A stretch of DNA of 64,000 bases from Advenella sp. S44 (GCF_002810445.1 NZ_NEXS01000005.1:62001-126000), one strand, 5' to 3'; positions 20,058 to 30,387 are shown, counted from the stretch's first letter. Numbers and translations: made by a program. The notes: a model not told the origin generated them from the letters alone.

Positions 20058-20144
20058 GACCGCCAGCTTCTGGCAGAGTGAGCTTGCGCAAGCTAACGGC
20101 CTGTCGGATCCGCGTTCTACTATCAATAAATAAGAGAGTAAGGC

Positions 20145-20495
20145 ATGTCATATCAAGGAAGCTGCCATTGCGGCGCCGTGACTTTTACAGTAGATGCAGA
20201 GTTGCCCACTCAGGCGGTCAGTTGCAACTGTTCTATTTGCAGACGCAACGGTTCTTTACTCGCATTCGTTCCCGCAGACCGTTTTGTGCTAAACAGTGGC
20301 AACGAGCAGCTAAAGACCTATCAGTTCAATAAACATAAGATTGACCACCAGTTCTGTAGCAATTGCGGCGTGCAATCCTTTTCCAGCGGCCTGCAGCCCG
20401 ATGGATCAAAAACCTATGCAGTCAATTTGCGCAGCGTGGAGCAGGCAGATCTGGACGCCCTGCAGATACAGAAATACGACGGCGCTTCCCTGTAA
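20145..20495 (+). CDS. GFA/CENP-V family zinc-binding protein
   Basis: A 116-residue protein of the glutathione-dependent formaldehyde-activating enzyme (GFA) fold. Zinc-binding cysteines are all visible: SCHCGAV near the N-terminus, CNCSICRR in the middle and CSNCGV later. This is the short form common in proteobacteria. The family includes the Paracoccus Gfa protein, but most members have no proven substrate, so a formaldehyde role is only possible. AGAGAG-like ribosome-binding site before the ATG. Confidence 0.9.
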   Translation: MSYQGSCHCGAVTFTVDAELPTQAVSCNCSICRRNGSLLAFVPADRFVLNSGNEQLKTYQFNKHKIDHQFCSNCGVQSFSSGLQPDGSKTYAVNLRSVEQADLDALQIQKYDGASL

Positions 20496-20895
<400 letters not shown>

Positions 20896-20914
20896 CAACG
20901 AATTCAATAAGAAG

Positions 20915-20954
20915 AAGGGCTTACATGGAATTTCATGTAAGCCCTTATTTTTTT
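20915..20954 (+). terminator. Intrinsic terminator of tRNA-Pro
   Basis: AAGGGCTTACATG (20915-20927) pairs perfectly with CATGTAAGCCCTT (20934-20946) across a 6-base loop and is followed by ATTTTTTT. A 13-bp stem with a seven-T tract is a strong terminator. Confidence 0.92.
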
Positions 20955-21380
20955 GGGGCCCTACCCTGGAGTTCTCTATCGCCGGTCGCCCTCGACGGAA
21001 ACTGACTTCGACATAAAATGTGTGTCGCGATCGTCCCCATTTAGAAAGCTACGCGACGACTTGTTGCGGCAGGTCCCAGTGTTTCGTCTGTCAGTTTGGC
21101 ATCTCTCTCCCTCATCAAGACCAATCCACAAGCCTCTGAGTGTGGGTCGCCTACCCCTTGCATCTCGCTTTCGAACTTGATGCTTGGGTAAACCTCGCCT
21201 ATGTACATTTGGTATCTTGCCTAGAATCTATGTGTTTTAGTAGACTTGATAAACCAATAGATGTTTCAGACCAAGGCAAATTGGCAGGATGACTTTTTAT
21301 CTGCGTACACTAAAGGCGATTCGAATTGCAAGGCGCCCCTACAACGCGTCAGGCGAGGATCGCATTTCAAGGAGCATCAT
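20955..21380. other. 426-base gap after tRNA-Pro
   Basis: No gene supported; base composition is less GC-rich than the neighbours. It follows a tRNA gene, a common integration site, but I see no integrase fragment and no repeat of the tRNA 3' end. Confidence 0.4.
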
Positions 21381-21821
21381 ATGAACAATCAGTTTTCCAT
21401 TCGCCATATCCAAACATTTCTGGGGACATCCGCGCTGGCTTTAGGCCTGACGATGGGCTGCGCCAATGCCGTATTTGCCCAAGTGCAACCGCAAACGTAC
21501 GAGTCGGTGCAGTACATCACAGGCGGGATCGGCAATGCCGAGCAGAACGAAATGAAAAGCGCGCAAAAGGATTACAACCTGCATATGACGTTTTCTGCGA
21601 TCAAGGATCAGGCTTTTTTGTCTGATGTTGCCGTGCAGATTACTGACAAGGACAGCAAAAAAGTGTTTGAAGCCGCAAACACCGGGCCGTACTTGAATGT
21701 GAAATTGCCCGATGGTAAATACGAATTGACTGCCACCTACAAGGGTGAAGTTCGCAAACATGCGTTTACCCTGACCGCAGGCAAGACCGAGGCATCGGTT
21801 CTGCGCTGGCCAACCGAATAA
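21381..21821 (+). CDS. Secreted carboxypeptidase-regulatory-like protein
   Basis: A 146-residue exported protein. A long signal peptide (about 1-34, ending AVFAQ) precedes a mature beta-sandwich-like domain with DVAVQITDKDSKKVFEA, GPYLNVKLPDGKYELTATYKG and KHAFTLTAGKTEASVLRW, the pattern of carboxypeptidase regulatory-like or transthyretin-like domains. Relatives are common in this family of bacteria, with no known function. The ATG at 21381 has AAGGAG upstream and is preferred to the upstream in-frame start at 21261. Confidence 0.8.
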   Translation: MNNQFSIRHIQTFLGTSALALGLTMGCANAVFAQVQPQTYESVQYITGGIGNAEQNEMKSAQKDYNLHMTFSAIKDQAFLSDVAVQITDKDSKKVFEAANTGPYLNVKLPDGKYELTATYKGEVRKHAFTLTAGKTEASVLRWPTE

Positions 21822-21923
21822 ACGCGCCGGTTTTCATTTTTAATTCTGGAGGCAAGAGACTGGGGTTTTTTTCGCCTTGTCCGTATAATTGACGCTATTG
21901 TTTGTTTTCATGGAAATGAAATA

Positions 21924-23081
21924 ATGGCTGATCTCAATAAAATCACCTGCCTGGACGACTTGCAGCGTATTGCGCGGCGTAAAGTGCCCAGAATGTTTTA
22001 CGATTACGCCGATTCTGGTGCATGGACCGAGTCGACCTACCGGGCCAATCAGGACGATTTTCAGAAGATCAAGTTTCGCCAGCGCGTGGCTGTCAATATT
22101 GAAAACCGCAACTTGCGCACCAAAATGCTGGGCCAGGATGTTGTCATGCCGGTTTCGCTGGCACCGACCGGATCCACCGGCATGCAGCACCCTGATGGGG
22201 AAATTCTTGCTGCTCGTGCTGCTGAAAAGTTCGGCGTGCCGTTCTGCCTGTCTACCATGAGCATTTGCTCTATCGAAGACATTGCCGCCCATACCTCTGC
22301 CCCTTTCTGGTTCCAGCAGTACGTCATGCGTGACCGCGACTTTAACGAGCGCCTGATCGATCGGGCCAAGGCAGCAAATTGCTCGGCGCTGGTCGTCACA
22401 CTGGATTTGCAGGTGCTTGGCCAGCGTCACAAAGATATCAAGAACGGCTTGTCGGCACCGCCCAAACCCACCATTCCTAACCTGCTCAACCTGGCGCTCA
22501 AGCCTGAATGGGTCTGGAGAATGTCCAGAACGCAGCGGCGCACTTTCGGCAACATTGTGGGCCACGCCAAGGGGGTGGAAGATTTGTCGTCCCTGTCGTC
22601 CTGGACGGCTCAGCAGTTCGACCCCAGCCTGAACTGGAACGATATTGAATGGATCAAGAAGCGCTGGGGCGGCAAACTGGTTCTGAAGGGAATTCTGGAT
22701 CCGGAAGATGCGCGCCTTGCTAAGGAAACCGGTGCGGACGCCATTGTGGTATCCAACCATGGCGGGCGACAGCTCGACGGCGCTCCGTCGGCTATCTCCA
22801 TGTTGCCTTCTATTGTGCAGGCTATCGGTAGTGATGGCCCCGAAGTGTGGCTCGACAGCGGCATACGATCCGGCCAGGACGTGCTGCGCGCGATCGCACT
22901 GGGTGCCACGGGTACGATGATCGGCCGGGCTTTCCTGTATGGCCTGGGTGCTTACGGAGAAGAAGGTGTCACCCGGATCCTGCAGATTATCCGCAACGAA
23001 CTGGATATTACGATGGGATTTTGCGGGCAGACTGATATCAATAAGGTGACTGCCGATATCCTGTTATCCGCTCAACGGTAA
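21924..23081 (+). CDS. lldD: FMN-dependent alpha-hydroxy acid dehydrogenase (L-lactate type)
   Basis: A 385-residue flavoenzyme that oxidises L-2-hydroxy acids such as L-lactate to 2-keto acids. Family features: MFYDYADSGAWTE near the start, LAPTGSTGMQHPDGE (FMN-binding), FQQYVMRDRD, LVLKGILDPEDA with the conserved Lys, and the active-site signature SNHGGRQLD (catalytic His, Arg). DSGIRSGQDVLRAIALGA forms the phosphate-binding end of the barrel. L-lactate is the most likely substrate, but glycolate or mandelate oxidases share these motifs. It stands alone, with a terminator 40 bases after the stop. Confidence 0.88.
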   Translation: MADLNKITCLDDLQRIARRKVPRMFYDYADSGAWTESTYRANQDDFQKIKFRQRVAVNIENRNLRTKMLGQDVVMPVSLAPTGSTGMQHPDGEILAARAAEKFGVPFCLSTMSICSIEDIAAHTSAPFWFQQYVMRDRDFNERLIDRAKAANCSALVVTLDLQVLGQRHKDIKNGLSAPPKPTIPNLLNLALKPEWVWRMSRTQRRTFGNIVGHAKGVEDLSSLSSWTAQQFDPSLNWNDIEWIKKRWGGKLVLKGILDPEDARLAKETGADAIVVSNHGGRQLDGAPSAISMLPSIVQAIGSDGPEVWLDSGIRSGQDVLRAIALGATGTMIGRAFLYGLGAYGEEGVTRILQIIRNELDITMGFCGQTDINKVTADILLSAQR

Positions 23082-23120
23082 CCCGGAAATCCGCCACACT
23101 CGGCATGGCGACGTCCAAAG

Positions 23121-23158
23121 AAAAACCGTGAATCACACAATGTGAATCACGGTTTTTT
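23121..23158. terminator. Bidirectional terminator after lldD
   Basis: AAAAACCGTGAATCAC (23121-23136) pairs with GTGAATCACGGTTTTT (23142-23157) with one mismatch, followed by Ts on the plus strand and preceded by five As, so it can serve both lldD and the convergent merR. Confidence 0.85.
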
Positions 23159-23314
23159 TGTGTGTGGCTATTTGCGGCAGGTCACGGCCAACGATGCTCT
23201 TTGAACAGTTGTGCGCGTACGGCTTGCCGAACAACCGCGCATGTGCACGTCGAGCCACGCTACTGCAGCATGAATCGGTCAGTTAACCGACCGTTACGTC
23301 CCAGCGGCAGGAAG

Positions 23315-23704
23315 TCAGGGAGCCACCATTTGGTCAAAAATTTTCATGACACTGTTTAATTCTGAACGGATGAACTGCAGGTCCTGCGCAGACAGCCGAA
23401 CGGCTGCATCCTGGTCATGCTGGGCATCACGGCCATCGCTCAGGCGATTGCGCGCGCCACTGATGGTAAACCCCTGCTCGTACAGCAGATCGCGGATTTT
23501 GCGAATGAGCAGCACTTCGTGATGCTGATAATAGCGCCGGTTACCCCGGCGCTTGACTGGATTCAGTTGCGTAAACTCCTGTTCCCAGTAACGCAGAACA
23601 TGCGGCTTGACGCAGCACAGTTCAGATACCTCACCGATGGTGAAATATCGCTTTGCCGGAATCGGAGGCAACGCAGTGATGGAAGGTATTTCAGTCTGAT
23701 TCAT
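23315..23704 (-). CDS. MerR family transcriptional regulator
   Basis: A 129-residue MerR-type DNA-binding protein. The winged-helix domain starts at KRYFTIGEVSELCCVKPHVLRYWEQEF (helix-turn-helix region) and continues through RRGNRRYYQHHEVLLIRKIRDLLYEQGFTISGA. There is no metal- or drug-binding C-terminal domain, only a short helix. This short MerR protein is typically found directly downstream of ihfA in betaproteobacteria, as here; its target is not known. Confidence 0.92.
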   Translation of the reverse strand: MNQTEIPSITALPPIPAKRYFTIGEVSELCCVKPHVLRYWEQEFTQLNPVKRRGNRRYYQHHEVLLIRKIRDLLYEQGFTISGARNRLSDGRDAQHDQDAAVRLSAQDLQFIRSELNSVMKIFDQMVAP

Positions 23705-23744
23705 GCGCAGATTGTAAACCTAAACCGGCTTTTAAGGAACCACT

Positions 23745-24077
23745 TTAATCGACGAGCGTAAGATCAGGATTATACTCATCACCCTGCTCTACGATCCCCT
23801 TGAGTTTCTGGCTTGCGTGAAAGGTTACAACGCGCCGGGCAGAGATTGGGATGACCTCACCGGTCTTTGGGTTACGACCGGGACGGGCAGGCTTGTCGCG
23901 CACCTGAAAGTTGCCAAAACCAGACAGTTTCACTGAATCGCCCTTGGCCAGCGACTCGCGGATTTCCTCGAAAAACGTATCTACAATGTCCTTGGCCTCG
24001 CGTTTGTTCAATCCGACGCGCTCAAACAGCAATTCAGCCAATTCCGCCTTGGTTAAGGTATTGTTTTCTTCCAACAT
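23745..24077 (-). CDS. ihfA: Integration host factor, alpha subunit
   Basis: A 110-residue nucleoid-associated protein that with IhfB bends DNA sharply. The HU/IHF fold is clear: [32 protein letters not shown], then the [25 protein letters not shown] arm with the conserved Pro that intercalates into DNA, and [16 protein letters not shown]. It lies 18 bases after pheT and is probably co-transcribed. IHF would also be the natural helper at the two sigma-54 promoters in this window. Confidence 0.97.
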   Translation of the reverse strand: MLEENNTLTKAELAELLFERVGLNKREAKDIVDTFFEEIRESLAKGDSVKLSGFGNFQVRDKPARPGRNPKTGEVIPISARRVVTFHASQKLKGIVEQGDEYNPDLTLVD

Positions 24078-24095
24078 GCTCTTTCCCTTCCTCTT

Positions 24096-26501
24096 CTATC
24101 TTTTACGAACGCCGTGCTTTTGAACAAGCAGTTCAAGAACTGCATTCATGCACTGCTCTACACGCGTGTCTTCCAAGGTTGCCGTCGGATCCTGTAGCGT
24201 AAATCGCAGGGCCAGACTGCGCTCCTGCTGCTCGGATTTCGGATCCTTCCAGACATCAAATAGTGCAATATCCTTAATAATATCAAGGAATTGCCTATCT
24301 TGCTGACTATTGTTCACCGTGTCAAGCAAGTCCTGTACTTTCAGCGCCGCCGGTGCCCACACGGCCAGATCGCGGAAGACAGCAGGTTGCCGTGCAACTT
24401 CGGTATATTGCGCGAACCGCATTTGCTGCAGCGCAGCTACGTTCAGCTCAAATACCACAGGCGCGTGAACCAGCTCATTGTCCTGCACCCACTGCGGATG
24501 CAGTTCACCCAAAAATCCGATATGCTGCTCATTGAGCAGGATGCTGGCGCTGCGACCAGGATGTAAGGCCGGATGGATCATCGGTTCAAAACGCAGGTTG
24601 CGAACCTGTTGACTACACAGGCGCTCGATGTCGTTTTTGACGTCGAAAAAATCCGTTTGGCGCAACGGCACACCCCACTGTTCCGGCTCTGCAGGCCCCC
24701 AGGCGGCGCCAGCCAGGTGCAGCGGCTGCCGCACGCCGGCTACCGTCAAATCGTCGTCTTTTACCGCATTGTCGCGAATAAAAACGCGTCCCAGTTCAAA
24801 TACCCGAACCCGGCTCTGCTGGCGCTTTTGGTTATATTGAATATTGGCGATCAGCCCACCGATCAGCCCGGAACGCATCACTTGCAACTGACTGGCGATA
24901 GGATTGAGCAGGCCGATGGGGTCGGCATTGCCCATATAATTAGCTTCCCATTCTTTCTGAACAAAACTGAAATTGACGACTTCCTGGTAGTCCAGCGCAG
25001 CCATCAAATGACGCAGCTCGTGCTGAGAGCGACGCGCCTCATTGGTTGGCAGCATAACGGCGGGCGCGACAGGCGGATTGCCGGGAATGTTCTCAAAGCC
25101 ATAAATGCGCGCCACTTCTTCGATCAGATCCTCTTCAATTTCCAGATCGAAACGGAACGATGGTGGGACAATGGAAAATACGCCTTCTTTTTCTGTAAAC
25201 GTGAAATTGAGTTTGGTAAAGACGTCGCGTACCTGTGCGTCTGTGACGGGAATACCCAGCACCTTGCGGCAGCGTTCAAGGCGCATGGCCACAGCGGCGC
25301 GCGCCGGCAGCGCGATAGATTGATCGCTGACCGGGCCGGCCTGGCCGCCGCAGATTTCAAGAATCAGGCTGGAAATATATTCGATGTGTTCAACAACGTT
25401 CTGAAAATCAACACCGCGTTCAAAGCGATGGCTGGCTTCGGAACTGAATTTATAACGACGTGCGCGTCCGGCAATGGCATCAGGAAACCAGAATGCGGCT
25501 TCCAGGTAGATGTCGGTTGTCTCCAGCGATACCGCCGTGGCCGCGCCACCCATAATGCCGGCCAGGCTTTCGATTTTATCACCGGCAGCAATCACGCCCA
25601 CATCGGGGGCAAGTTGCACGGTCTGATCGTTCAACAGCGCCAGGCTCTCACCCTCTTTGGCCCAGCGTACAGTAAGGCCGCCGGCGATCTTGGCCAAATC
25701 AAATACATGGGTGGGCCGGCCTAGCTCCAGCATCACGTAATTGGAAATATCCACCAGTGCCGATACCGAGCGCTGGCCTGCGCGCTCCAGCCGGCTTTTC
25801 ATCCAGTCGGGCGTGACTGCCTTGGCGTTCACGCCGCGAATGATCCGACCACCAAAGCGACCGCAAAGATCGGGGGCCTCGATCGTGACGGGCAATGTAT
25901 CCTGGTGGGTTACCGCAACGGGCTCGCATACCGGCTCAGTCAATGGCGCGCCGGTCAGCGCGCGCACTTCACGCGCCACACCCAGAATAGACAGGCAGTC
26001 TGCACGATTTGGCGTCAGCTTGATTTCGAAAATGGTATCGTTCAGATCAAGTGCCGTGCGAATATCCTGGCCAACTTTGGCGTTCGCATTCAACGCTAGC
26101 AAGCCGCCGTGATCTTCTGACAAGCCCAGCTCACGCGCCGAACATAGCATCCCGAAAGAATCTTCACCGCGCATGCGCGCCTTGCTGATTTTAAAATCGC
26201 CCGGTAAAACGGCGCCAATACGCGCCAGCGGCACTTTCATGCTTTTTGCCGCATTAGGCGCCCCACACACGATTTGCAGTGGCTCGCCAGACCCGTCGTC
26301 CACGGTACAAATACGCAGCTTGTCCGCATTCGGGTGGGGGCGAATATCGTCGATATGGGCTACCACAATTCCGGAAAACGGCGGCGCGACAGGCGCGGTC
26401 CCTTCAATTTCCAGGCCCGCCATGGTCAGCTTATGGGCAAGCTCGTCGCTGGAAATCGGTGGGTTAACAAAAGATCTTAACCAGGATTCAGGAAATAACA
26501 T
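24096..26501 (-). CDS. pheT: Phenylalanyl-tRNA synthetase, beta chain
   Basis: The 801-residue large subunit of the (alpha-beta)2 enzyme that charges tRNA-Phe. Domain order is normal: N-terminal tRNA-binding OB fold with VVAHIDDIRPHPNADKLRICTV (about 46-67), B3/B4 editing region, B5 domain, catalytic-like core, and the C-terminal ferredoxin-fold anticodon-binding domain (from about 705, RQPAVFRDLAVW). The length matches betaproteobacterial homologues. It lies 43 bases downstream of pheS in the same direction. Confidence 0.97.
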   Translation of the reverse strand: MLFPESWLRSFVNPPISSDELAHKLTMAGLEIEGTAPVAPPFSGIVVAHIDDIRPHPNADKLRICTVDDGSGEPLQIVCGAPNAAKSMKVPLARIGAVLPGDFKISKARMRGEDSFGMLCSARELGLSEDHGGLLALNANAKVGQDIRTALDLNDTIFEIKLTPNRADCLSILGVAREVRALTGAPLTEPVCEPVAVTHQDTLPVTIEAPDLCGRFGGRIIRGVNAKAVTPDWMKSRLERAGQRSVSALVDISNYVMLELGRPTHVFDLAKIAGGLTVRWAKEGESLALLNDQTVQLAPDVGVIAAGDKIESLAGIMGGAATAVSLETTDIYLEAAFWFPDAIAGRARRYKFSSEASHRFERGVDFQNVVEHIEYISSLILEICGGQAGPVSDQSIALPARAAVAMRLERCRKVLGIPVTDAQVRDVFTKLNFTFTEKEGVFSIVPPSFRFDLEIEEDLIEEVARIYGFENIPGNPPVAPAVMLPTNEARRSQHELRHLMAALDYQEVVNFSFVQKEWEANYMGNADPIGLLNPIASQLQVMRSGLIGGLIANIQYNQKRQQSRVRVFELGRVFIRDNAVKDDDLTVAGVRQPLHLAGAAWGPAEPEQWGVPLRQTDFFDVKNDIERLCSQQVRNLRFEPMIHPALHPGRSASILLNEQHIGFLGELHPQWVQDNELVHAPVVFELNVAALQQMRFAQYTEVARQPAVFRDLAVWAPAALKVQDLLDTVNNSQQDRQFLDIIKDIALFDVWKDPKSEQQERSLALRFTLQDPTATLEDTRVEQCMNAVLELLVQKHGVRKR

Positions 26502-26544
26502 GATGTCTTTTTCTAGGTTTAAATAGGGTGTAAAAGCGGGAAAA

Positions 26545-27567
26545 TCAGCGGTTGAACTGACGCAGGAAACGCAAGTCTCCTTCGTAGAACTGCCGCAGGT
26601 CGTTCACGCCATAGCGCAACATAGTCAGACGCTCAATGCCTGATCCGAAGGCGAAGCCGATGTATTTTTCAGGATCCAGTCCGAAATTACGTATTACCGA
26701 CGGATGCACCTGGCCTGAACCGGAGATTTCCAGCCAGCGTCCCTGATTGGGGCCGGCCGTAAACATCATATCGATTTCGGCGGAAGGTTCGGTGAACGGG
26801 AAAAAGGAAGGGCGGAAACGCACGCTCAAATCGTCGGTTTCAAAAAATGCCTTCAGAAAATTCGTATACACCCCTTTGAGATCGGCAAAAGAGATGTCTT
26901 CTGCAATCCACAGACCTTCAACCTGATGGAACATAGGCGAATGCGTTGCGTCACTATCCACGCGATAGGTACGGCCGGGCGCGATCACCTTGATAGGCGG
27001 CTTGTTCATGCGAGCATAGCGCACTTGCATGGGGCTGGTGTGGGTGCGCAATAAAAATGGCAGGCCGCCGGCGTCTTGCATGTCCACATAAAACGTGTCT
27101 TGCATGGAACGCGCGGGGTGATTCTCGGGGTTGTTCAGCGCGGTAAAGTTGGTCCAGTCGTTCTCGATCTCGGGACCGTCGGCCACCTGGAAGCCGATAC
27201 TATGGAAAATCTCTTCAATTCGTTGCCATGACTGGATCACGGGATGGACGCCACCCATGGCGCGACCTCGACCAGGCAAGGTGACATCAATGGTTTCTGC
27301 GGCCAGACGCTGGTTCAGTTCATCACGCGCAAATTGCTCGCGGCGCGCGTTAAGCAGTGACTCGATTTGCTGCTTGACCCTGTTAATCCGGGCGCCTTCG
27401 GCTTTTTTTTGGTCAGGCGGCAGTTGTGCCAGGCCCTTCATGAAGCCAGTGATGACCCCGTTTTTTCCAAGAAACTTTGCCTTTTCGTTCTCCAGCGAGG
27501 CCGAATCGGCTGCATGTTCGAATTTGTCTTTGGCCTGAAGAATCAGATCGTCCAGCGATTGCGTCAT
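26545..27567 (-). CDS. pheS: Phenylalanyl-tRNA synthetase, alpha chain
   Basis: The 340-residue catalytic subunit of PheRS. An N-terminal coiled-coil (about 1-90) is followed by the class II catalytic domain: [22 protein letters not shown] (motif 1 region), [13 protein letters not shown], and the C-terminal [16 protein letters not shown] (motif 3). In E. coli, pheST is controlled by a Phe-rich leader peptide; here rplT lies only 82 bases upstream and no Phe leader fits, though a hairpin fills the gap. Confidence 0.97.
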   Translation of the reverse strand: MTQSLDDLILQAKDKFEHAADSASLENEKAKFLGKNGVITGFMKGLAQLPPDQKKAEGARINRVKQQIESLLNARREQFARDELNQRLAAETIDVTLPGRGRAMGGVHPVIQSWQRIEEIFHSIGFQVADGPEIENDWTNFTALNNPENHPARSMQDTFYVDMQDAGGLPFLLRTHTSPMQVRYARMNKPPIKVIAPGRTYRVDSDATHSPMFHQVEGLWIAEDISFADLKGVYTNFLKAFFETDDLSVRFRPSFFPFTEPSAEIDMMFTAGPNQGRWLEISGSGQVHPSVIRNFGLDPEKYIGFAFGSGIERLTMLRYGVNDLRQFYEGDLRFLRQFNR

Positions 27568-27590
27568 GAAATTACCATTCTTGAAATAAC

Positions 27591-27618
27591 AAAACGGGAC
27601 CCGAAACGAGCCCCGTTT
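27591..27618 (-). terminator. Hairpin between rplT and pheS
   Basis: On the minus strand AAACGGGGCTCG (27618-27607) pairs with CGGGTCCCGTTTT (27603-27591) across a TTT loop, with two G-U pairs. It ends in Ts and stands 24 bases before the pheS ATG. It looks like a terminator or intercistronic attenuator that would let only part of the ribosomal-protein transcripts continue into pheST. Confidence 0.6.
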
Positions 27619-27649
27619 GTTTACAGCACAAATTTAAATCGTCAGTGGA

Positions 27650-28009
27650 TCAGGCGCCCAGGGCAGATTTGGCCTGTTTGACAACAGCAGCAAAACCTGC
27701 TTTGTCGTTGACAGCCATATCGGCCAGAACCTTGCGGTCCAGTTCAATGGCGGCCTTTTTCAGCCCGGCGATAAATACACTGTAGGTAATACCGTTCTCA
27801 CGGACTGCCGCATTGATACGGGTAATCCATAGCGCACGGAATGTACGTTTTTTATTGCGGCGGTCACGATACGCATACTGACCAGCGCGCATGACTGCCT
27901 GTTTGGCAATACGGAAGACGTTACCACGGCGGCCACGATAACCCTTGGCAGCAGCAATAACTTTTTTGTGACGAGCACGTGCGGTAACACCGCGTTTTAC
28001 GCGAGGCAT
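27650..28009 (-). CDS. rplT: 50S ribosomal protein L20
   Basis: A 119-residue basic ribosomal protein binding 23S rRNA early in 50S assembly. The N-terminal [23 protein letters not shown] is diagnostic. It follows rpmI by 13 bases. L20 represses its own operon in E. coli by binding an mRNA structure spanning infC-rpmI; because infC and rpmI are far apart here, that exact structure cannot form. Confidence 0.98.
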   Translation of the reverse strand: MPRVKRGVTARARHKKVIAAAKGYRGRRGNVFRIAKQAVMRAGQYAYRDRRNKKRTFRALWITRINAAVRENGITYSVFIAGLKKAAIELDRKVLADMAVNDKAGFAAVVKQAKSALGA

Positions 28010-28022
28010 AGTTTAACTCCTA

Positions 28023-28220
28023 TCAAGCAAAAGGCATCATGGCTTTTACGGCAGCCACATTGGAATCATGAACGGCTGTTGTGCCGCGCAGTTGACGTTT
28101 GTTTTTCGTGGTTTTCTTTGTCAGAATGTGACGTTTGAAAGCATGACCACGCTTGATAGAACCACTACCGCGTACGATAAAGCGCTTGGAAGCACTTTTC
28201 TTGGTTTTCATTTTTGGCAT
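28023..28220 (-). CDS. rpmI: 50S ribosomal protein L35
   Basis: A 65-residue, highly basic ribosomal protein starting [14 protein letters not shown]. The frame is open upstream to 28256, but the ATG at 28220 gives the family N-terminus. Normally it follows infC; here the next gene upstream on the same strand is comM, 487 bases away, so it must have its own promoter. Confidence 0.98.
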   Translation of the reverse strand: MPKMKTKKSASKRFIVRGSGSIKRGHAFKRHILTKKTTKNKRQLRGTTAVHDSNVAAVKAMMPFA

Positions 28221-28707
28221 AACTGATACCTGCAAATGTGGATAAAAGGTGCCCAATAAACCGTTTATTAAGACTTTGCTAACCCGTATCCGTTTTCTCC
28301 GCCAACAATCCGCTCGAACTCCGTGGCAAACTGTTATTTTTGTCAGATACCCAAAAAGCAGTTACCCCCGGCGCCTACGGTATGCGGGAAACCATTGATT
28401 ATACGATGATTTTTCTCCAACCGCCAGCATTTAACCATGCAACAGTGCACTGAATGCGCTTGTTGGGGGATAAATGTGGCCCACAGGCGACGGAATGGGC
28501 CCTGCTTTCCTTCTGCTCGCTGCTTGCTCGTTGCTTGTCCCTGCTTGCCCGCCGAACCCTCGCCAGCTTCTACTCGTCTCTACAAGCCTCTCCACGCCTT
28601 TACAAGCCGCAATCTGCCTAGTGCCTTGCCCGTGGCCTATCTTTTCCTGGCTTTTTCACTGCCACTTTATCGACACTTTCCATATTTATGCGTGCTCCGG
28701 CAACGGC
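28221..28707. other. rpmI leader region
   Basis: A 487-base gap upstream of rpmI with no supported gene. It holds a perfect palindrome AATAAAC-C-GTTTATT (28255-28269) 35 bases upstream of the rpmI ATG and a minus-strand -10 (28398-28403). The 28500-28570 part is C/T-rich on the plus strand. A leader of about 170 bases would be long enough for an L20-type control site, but I cannot identify one. Confidence 0.5.
28398..28403 (-). promoter_or_regulatory. Candidate promoter for rpmI-rplT
   Basis: A perfect TATAAT on the minus strand about 180 bases upstream of rpmI. The -35 region 17 bases upstream reads GCGGTT, a weak match. It is the best promoter candidate in the gap and is needed because rpmI is detached from thrS-infC. 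Confidence 0.45.
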
Positions 28708-30234
28708 TTAATGGGTCAGTTGCTGTCGAAACGACATGGCTTCGTTCAGATCGGCAGCGCGTATCTGCGTGACGCCGGCCATATCTGCAACGGTGCGCGC
28801 CACACGCAGGACGCGGTGGACCGCCCTGGCGGACCACCGCCAATAACCCCCAGCCCTTTCCAGGAGTCTCTTTGCTTCGGAATCTGTGCAACAGATCCGC
28901 TCCATCATATCTGGCGTGAGCAATGCATTCAACCGGCCCTGGCGCGCCAGTTGCAGGTCACGGCAACGCACCACCCGTTGCTGCACAACCGGTGAGGGCT
29001 CAGACGGCGGTAGCTGGTACCAGTTCTTCATAGGGGGCGATAACAGCAACATCATGTCGATCCGATCCAGAAACGGCCCGGATAGGCGGTTGCGGTAGCG
29101 TTCGACCTGGTCTGGCGTACACCGACATGGCCGCTGCTGGCTGCCGAGATAGCCGCAAGGGCATGGGTTCATTGCCGCGACCAACTGGAAACGACAGGGG
29201 AAACTGACCGAGCGATTGGCGCGAGCAATATGGATTTCTCCCTCTTCCATGGGCTCGCGCAATGCTTCCAGCACATGCCGCTGGAATTCGGGCAATTCGT
29301 CAAGAAACAGGACGCCGCGGTGAGCCAGGCTGATTTGCCCCGGTCGCGGATTGGCGCCACCACCGATCAATGCGGCAACAGAGGTTGTGTGATGCGGTGC
29401 CCGCATCGGCACTGCTCGCGAAAATGTGACCGTGCGGGCCTGCAGACTGCGGATGGCCGCCACTTCAATCGCAGCATTCTCATCCAATGGCGGCAGTATC
29501 CCCGGCAGCCGTTGTGCCAGCATGCTTTTTCCTACGCCCGGTGGCCCGCACATCAAGAGCCCATGGCCACCGCTGGCAGCCACTTCCAGCGCCCGACACG
29601 CCACCGGTTGACCGCGGACATCGGACATACAGAGCGCTAATGCCTCCTCATGCTCACCCGGGCAGGTTGCAGCCGGGCCCGAGATTGGTGTGAGCGGTGC
29701 GGTTTCATCAAGATGGCCGACGACCTCTTGCAGCGTTCTGGCGCCAATAACAGTCAGCCCGGGAATGGCGGCGGCCAGCTTCGCATTCTCAAATGGCAGA
29801 ATAAGCACGGGACGGGTTCCAGATCGGGCTGCGGCGAGCGCAATCACTAATGGCGCGGCAACCGGAACAAGCGCGCCGGTGAGCGACAACTCGCCTGCGA
29901 ACACAATCCCGGGAAGTTCATTGCGCAACATTTTGTCGGACAAGACCAATTGCCCGGAAGCCAGCAGAACGCCGATCGCAATGGGCAGATCGAACCTGCC
30001 AGACTCTTTCGGGATGTCGGCCGGCGCAAGATTTGCCGTCAGGCGCCCTGCCGGGAATGAATAGCCGCTACTGAGGATAGCCGAGCGCACCCGCTCACGA
30101 CTTTCCCGAACCCCCGTGTCCGGCAATCCGACAATGGTGAAAGCCGGCAACCCCTGAGCGAGATGCACTTCAACAAACACTTCGGGCGCTCGCATTCCGC
30201 AAAGCGCCCTGCTGGCCAGTACCGCCAAGGTCAT
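28708..30234 (-). CDS. comM: YifB/ComM family Mg-chelatase-like AAA+ ATPase
   Basis: A 508-residue hexameric helicase-type ATPase of the ComM family, which in naturally transformable bacteria promotes branch migration during recombination of incoming DNA. The N-terminal Lon-substrate-like domain includes LPAFTIVGLPDTGVRESRERVRSAI; the AAA+ core has Walker A GPPGVGKS, Walker B LFLDELPEF and the family segment RPGQISLAHRGVL; the C-terminal Mg-chelatase domain has the Cys-rich NPCPCGYLG...RPCRC insertion. It stands at the head of the inserted block, upstream of rpmI. Confidence 0.95.
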   Translation of the reverse strand: MTLAVLASRALCGMRAPEVFVEVHLAQGLPAFTIVGLPDTGVRESRERVRSAILSSGYSFPAGRLTANLAPADIPKESGRFDLPIAIGVLLASGQLVLSDKMLRNELPGIVFAGELSLTGALVPVAAPLVIALAAARSGTRPVLILPFENAKLAAAIPGLTVIGARTLQEVVGHLDETAPLTPISGPAATCPGEHEEALALCMSDVRGQPVACRALEVAASGGHGLLMCGPPGVGKSMLAQRLPGILPPLDENAAIEVAAIRSLQARTVTFSRAVPMRAPHHTTSVAALIGGGANPRPGQISLAHRGVLFLDELPEFQRHVLEALREPMEEGEIHIARANRSVSFPCRFQLVAAMNPCPCGYLGSQQRPCRCTPDQVERYRNRLSGPFLDRIDMMLLLSPPMKNWYQLPPSEPSPVVQQRVVRCRDLQLARQGRLNALLTPDMMERICCTDSEAKRLLERAGGYWRWSARAVHRVLRVARTVADMAGVTQIRAADLNEAMSFRQQLTH

Positions 30235-30387
30235 CTGATTCTCCTGAACTGATCAGTGCATTCTGACAGATAGCGAACGCCTGCGCTGTAAGTAGAGAAG
30301 AATTGATCCGTCGTGACAAGTACCGACGATATCCTTAGTGGCGTATATACAGGCTGTTGCCAACCTGCTGCCCCTTGTCTCGAAGAA

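Noticed and set aside
24573-25724. Plus-strand frame of 383 codons inside pheT
   Set aside because: It is antisense to the well-supported pheT and has no family signature; long antisense frames are common in GC-rich genes.
28474-28995. Plus-strand frame of 173 codons at the 3' end of comM
   Set aside because: Half lies antisense to comM; the non-overlapping part is low complexity and has no ribosome-binding site of note.
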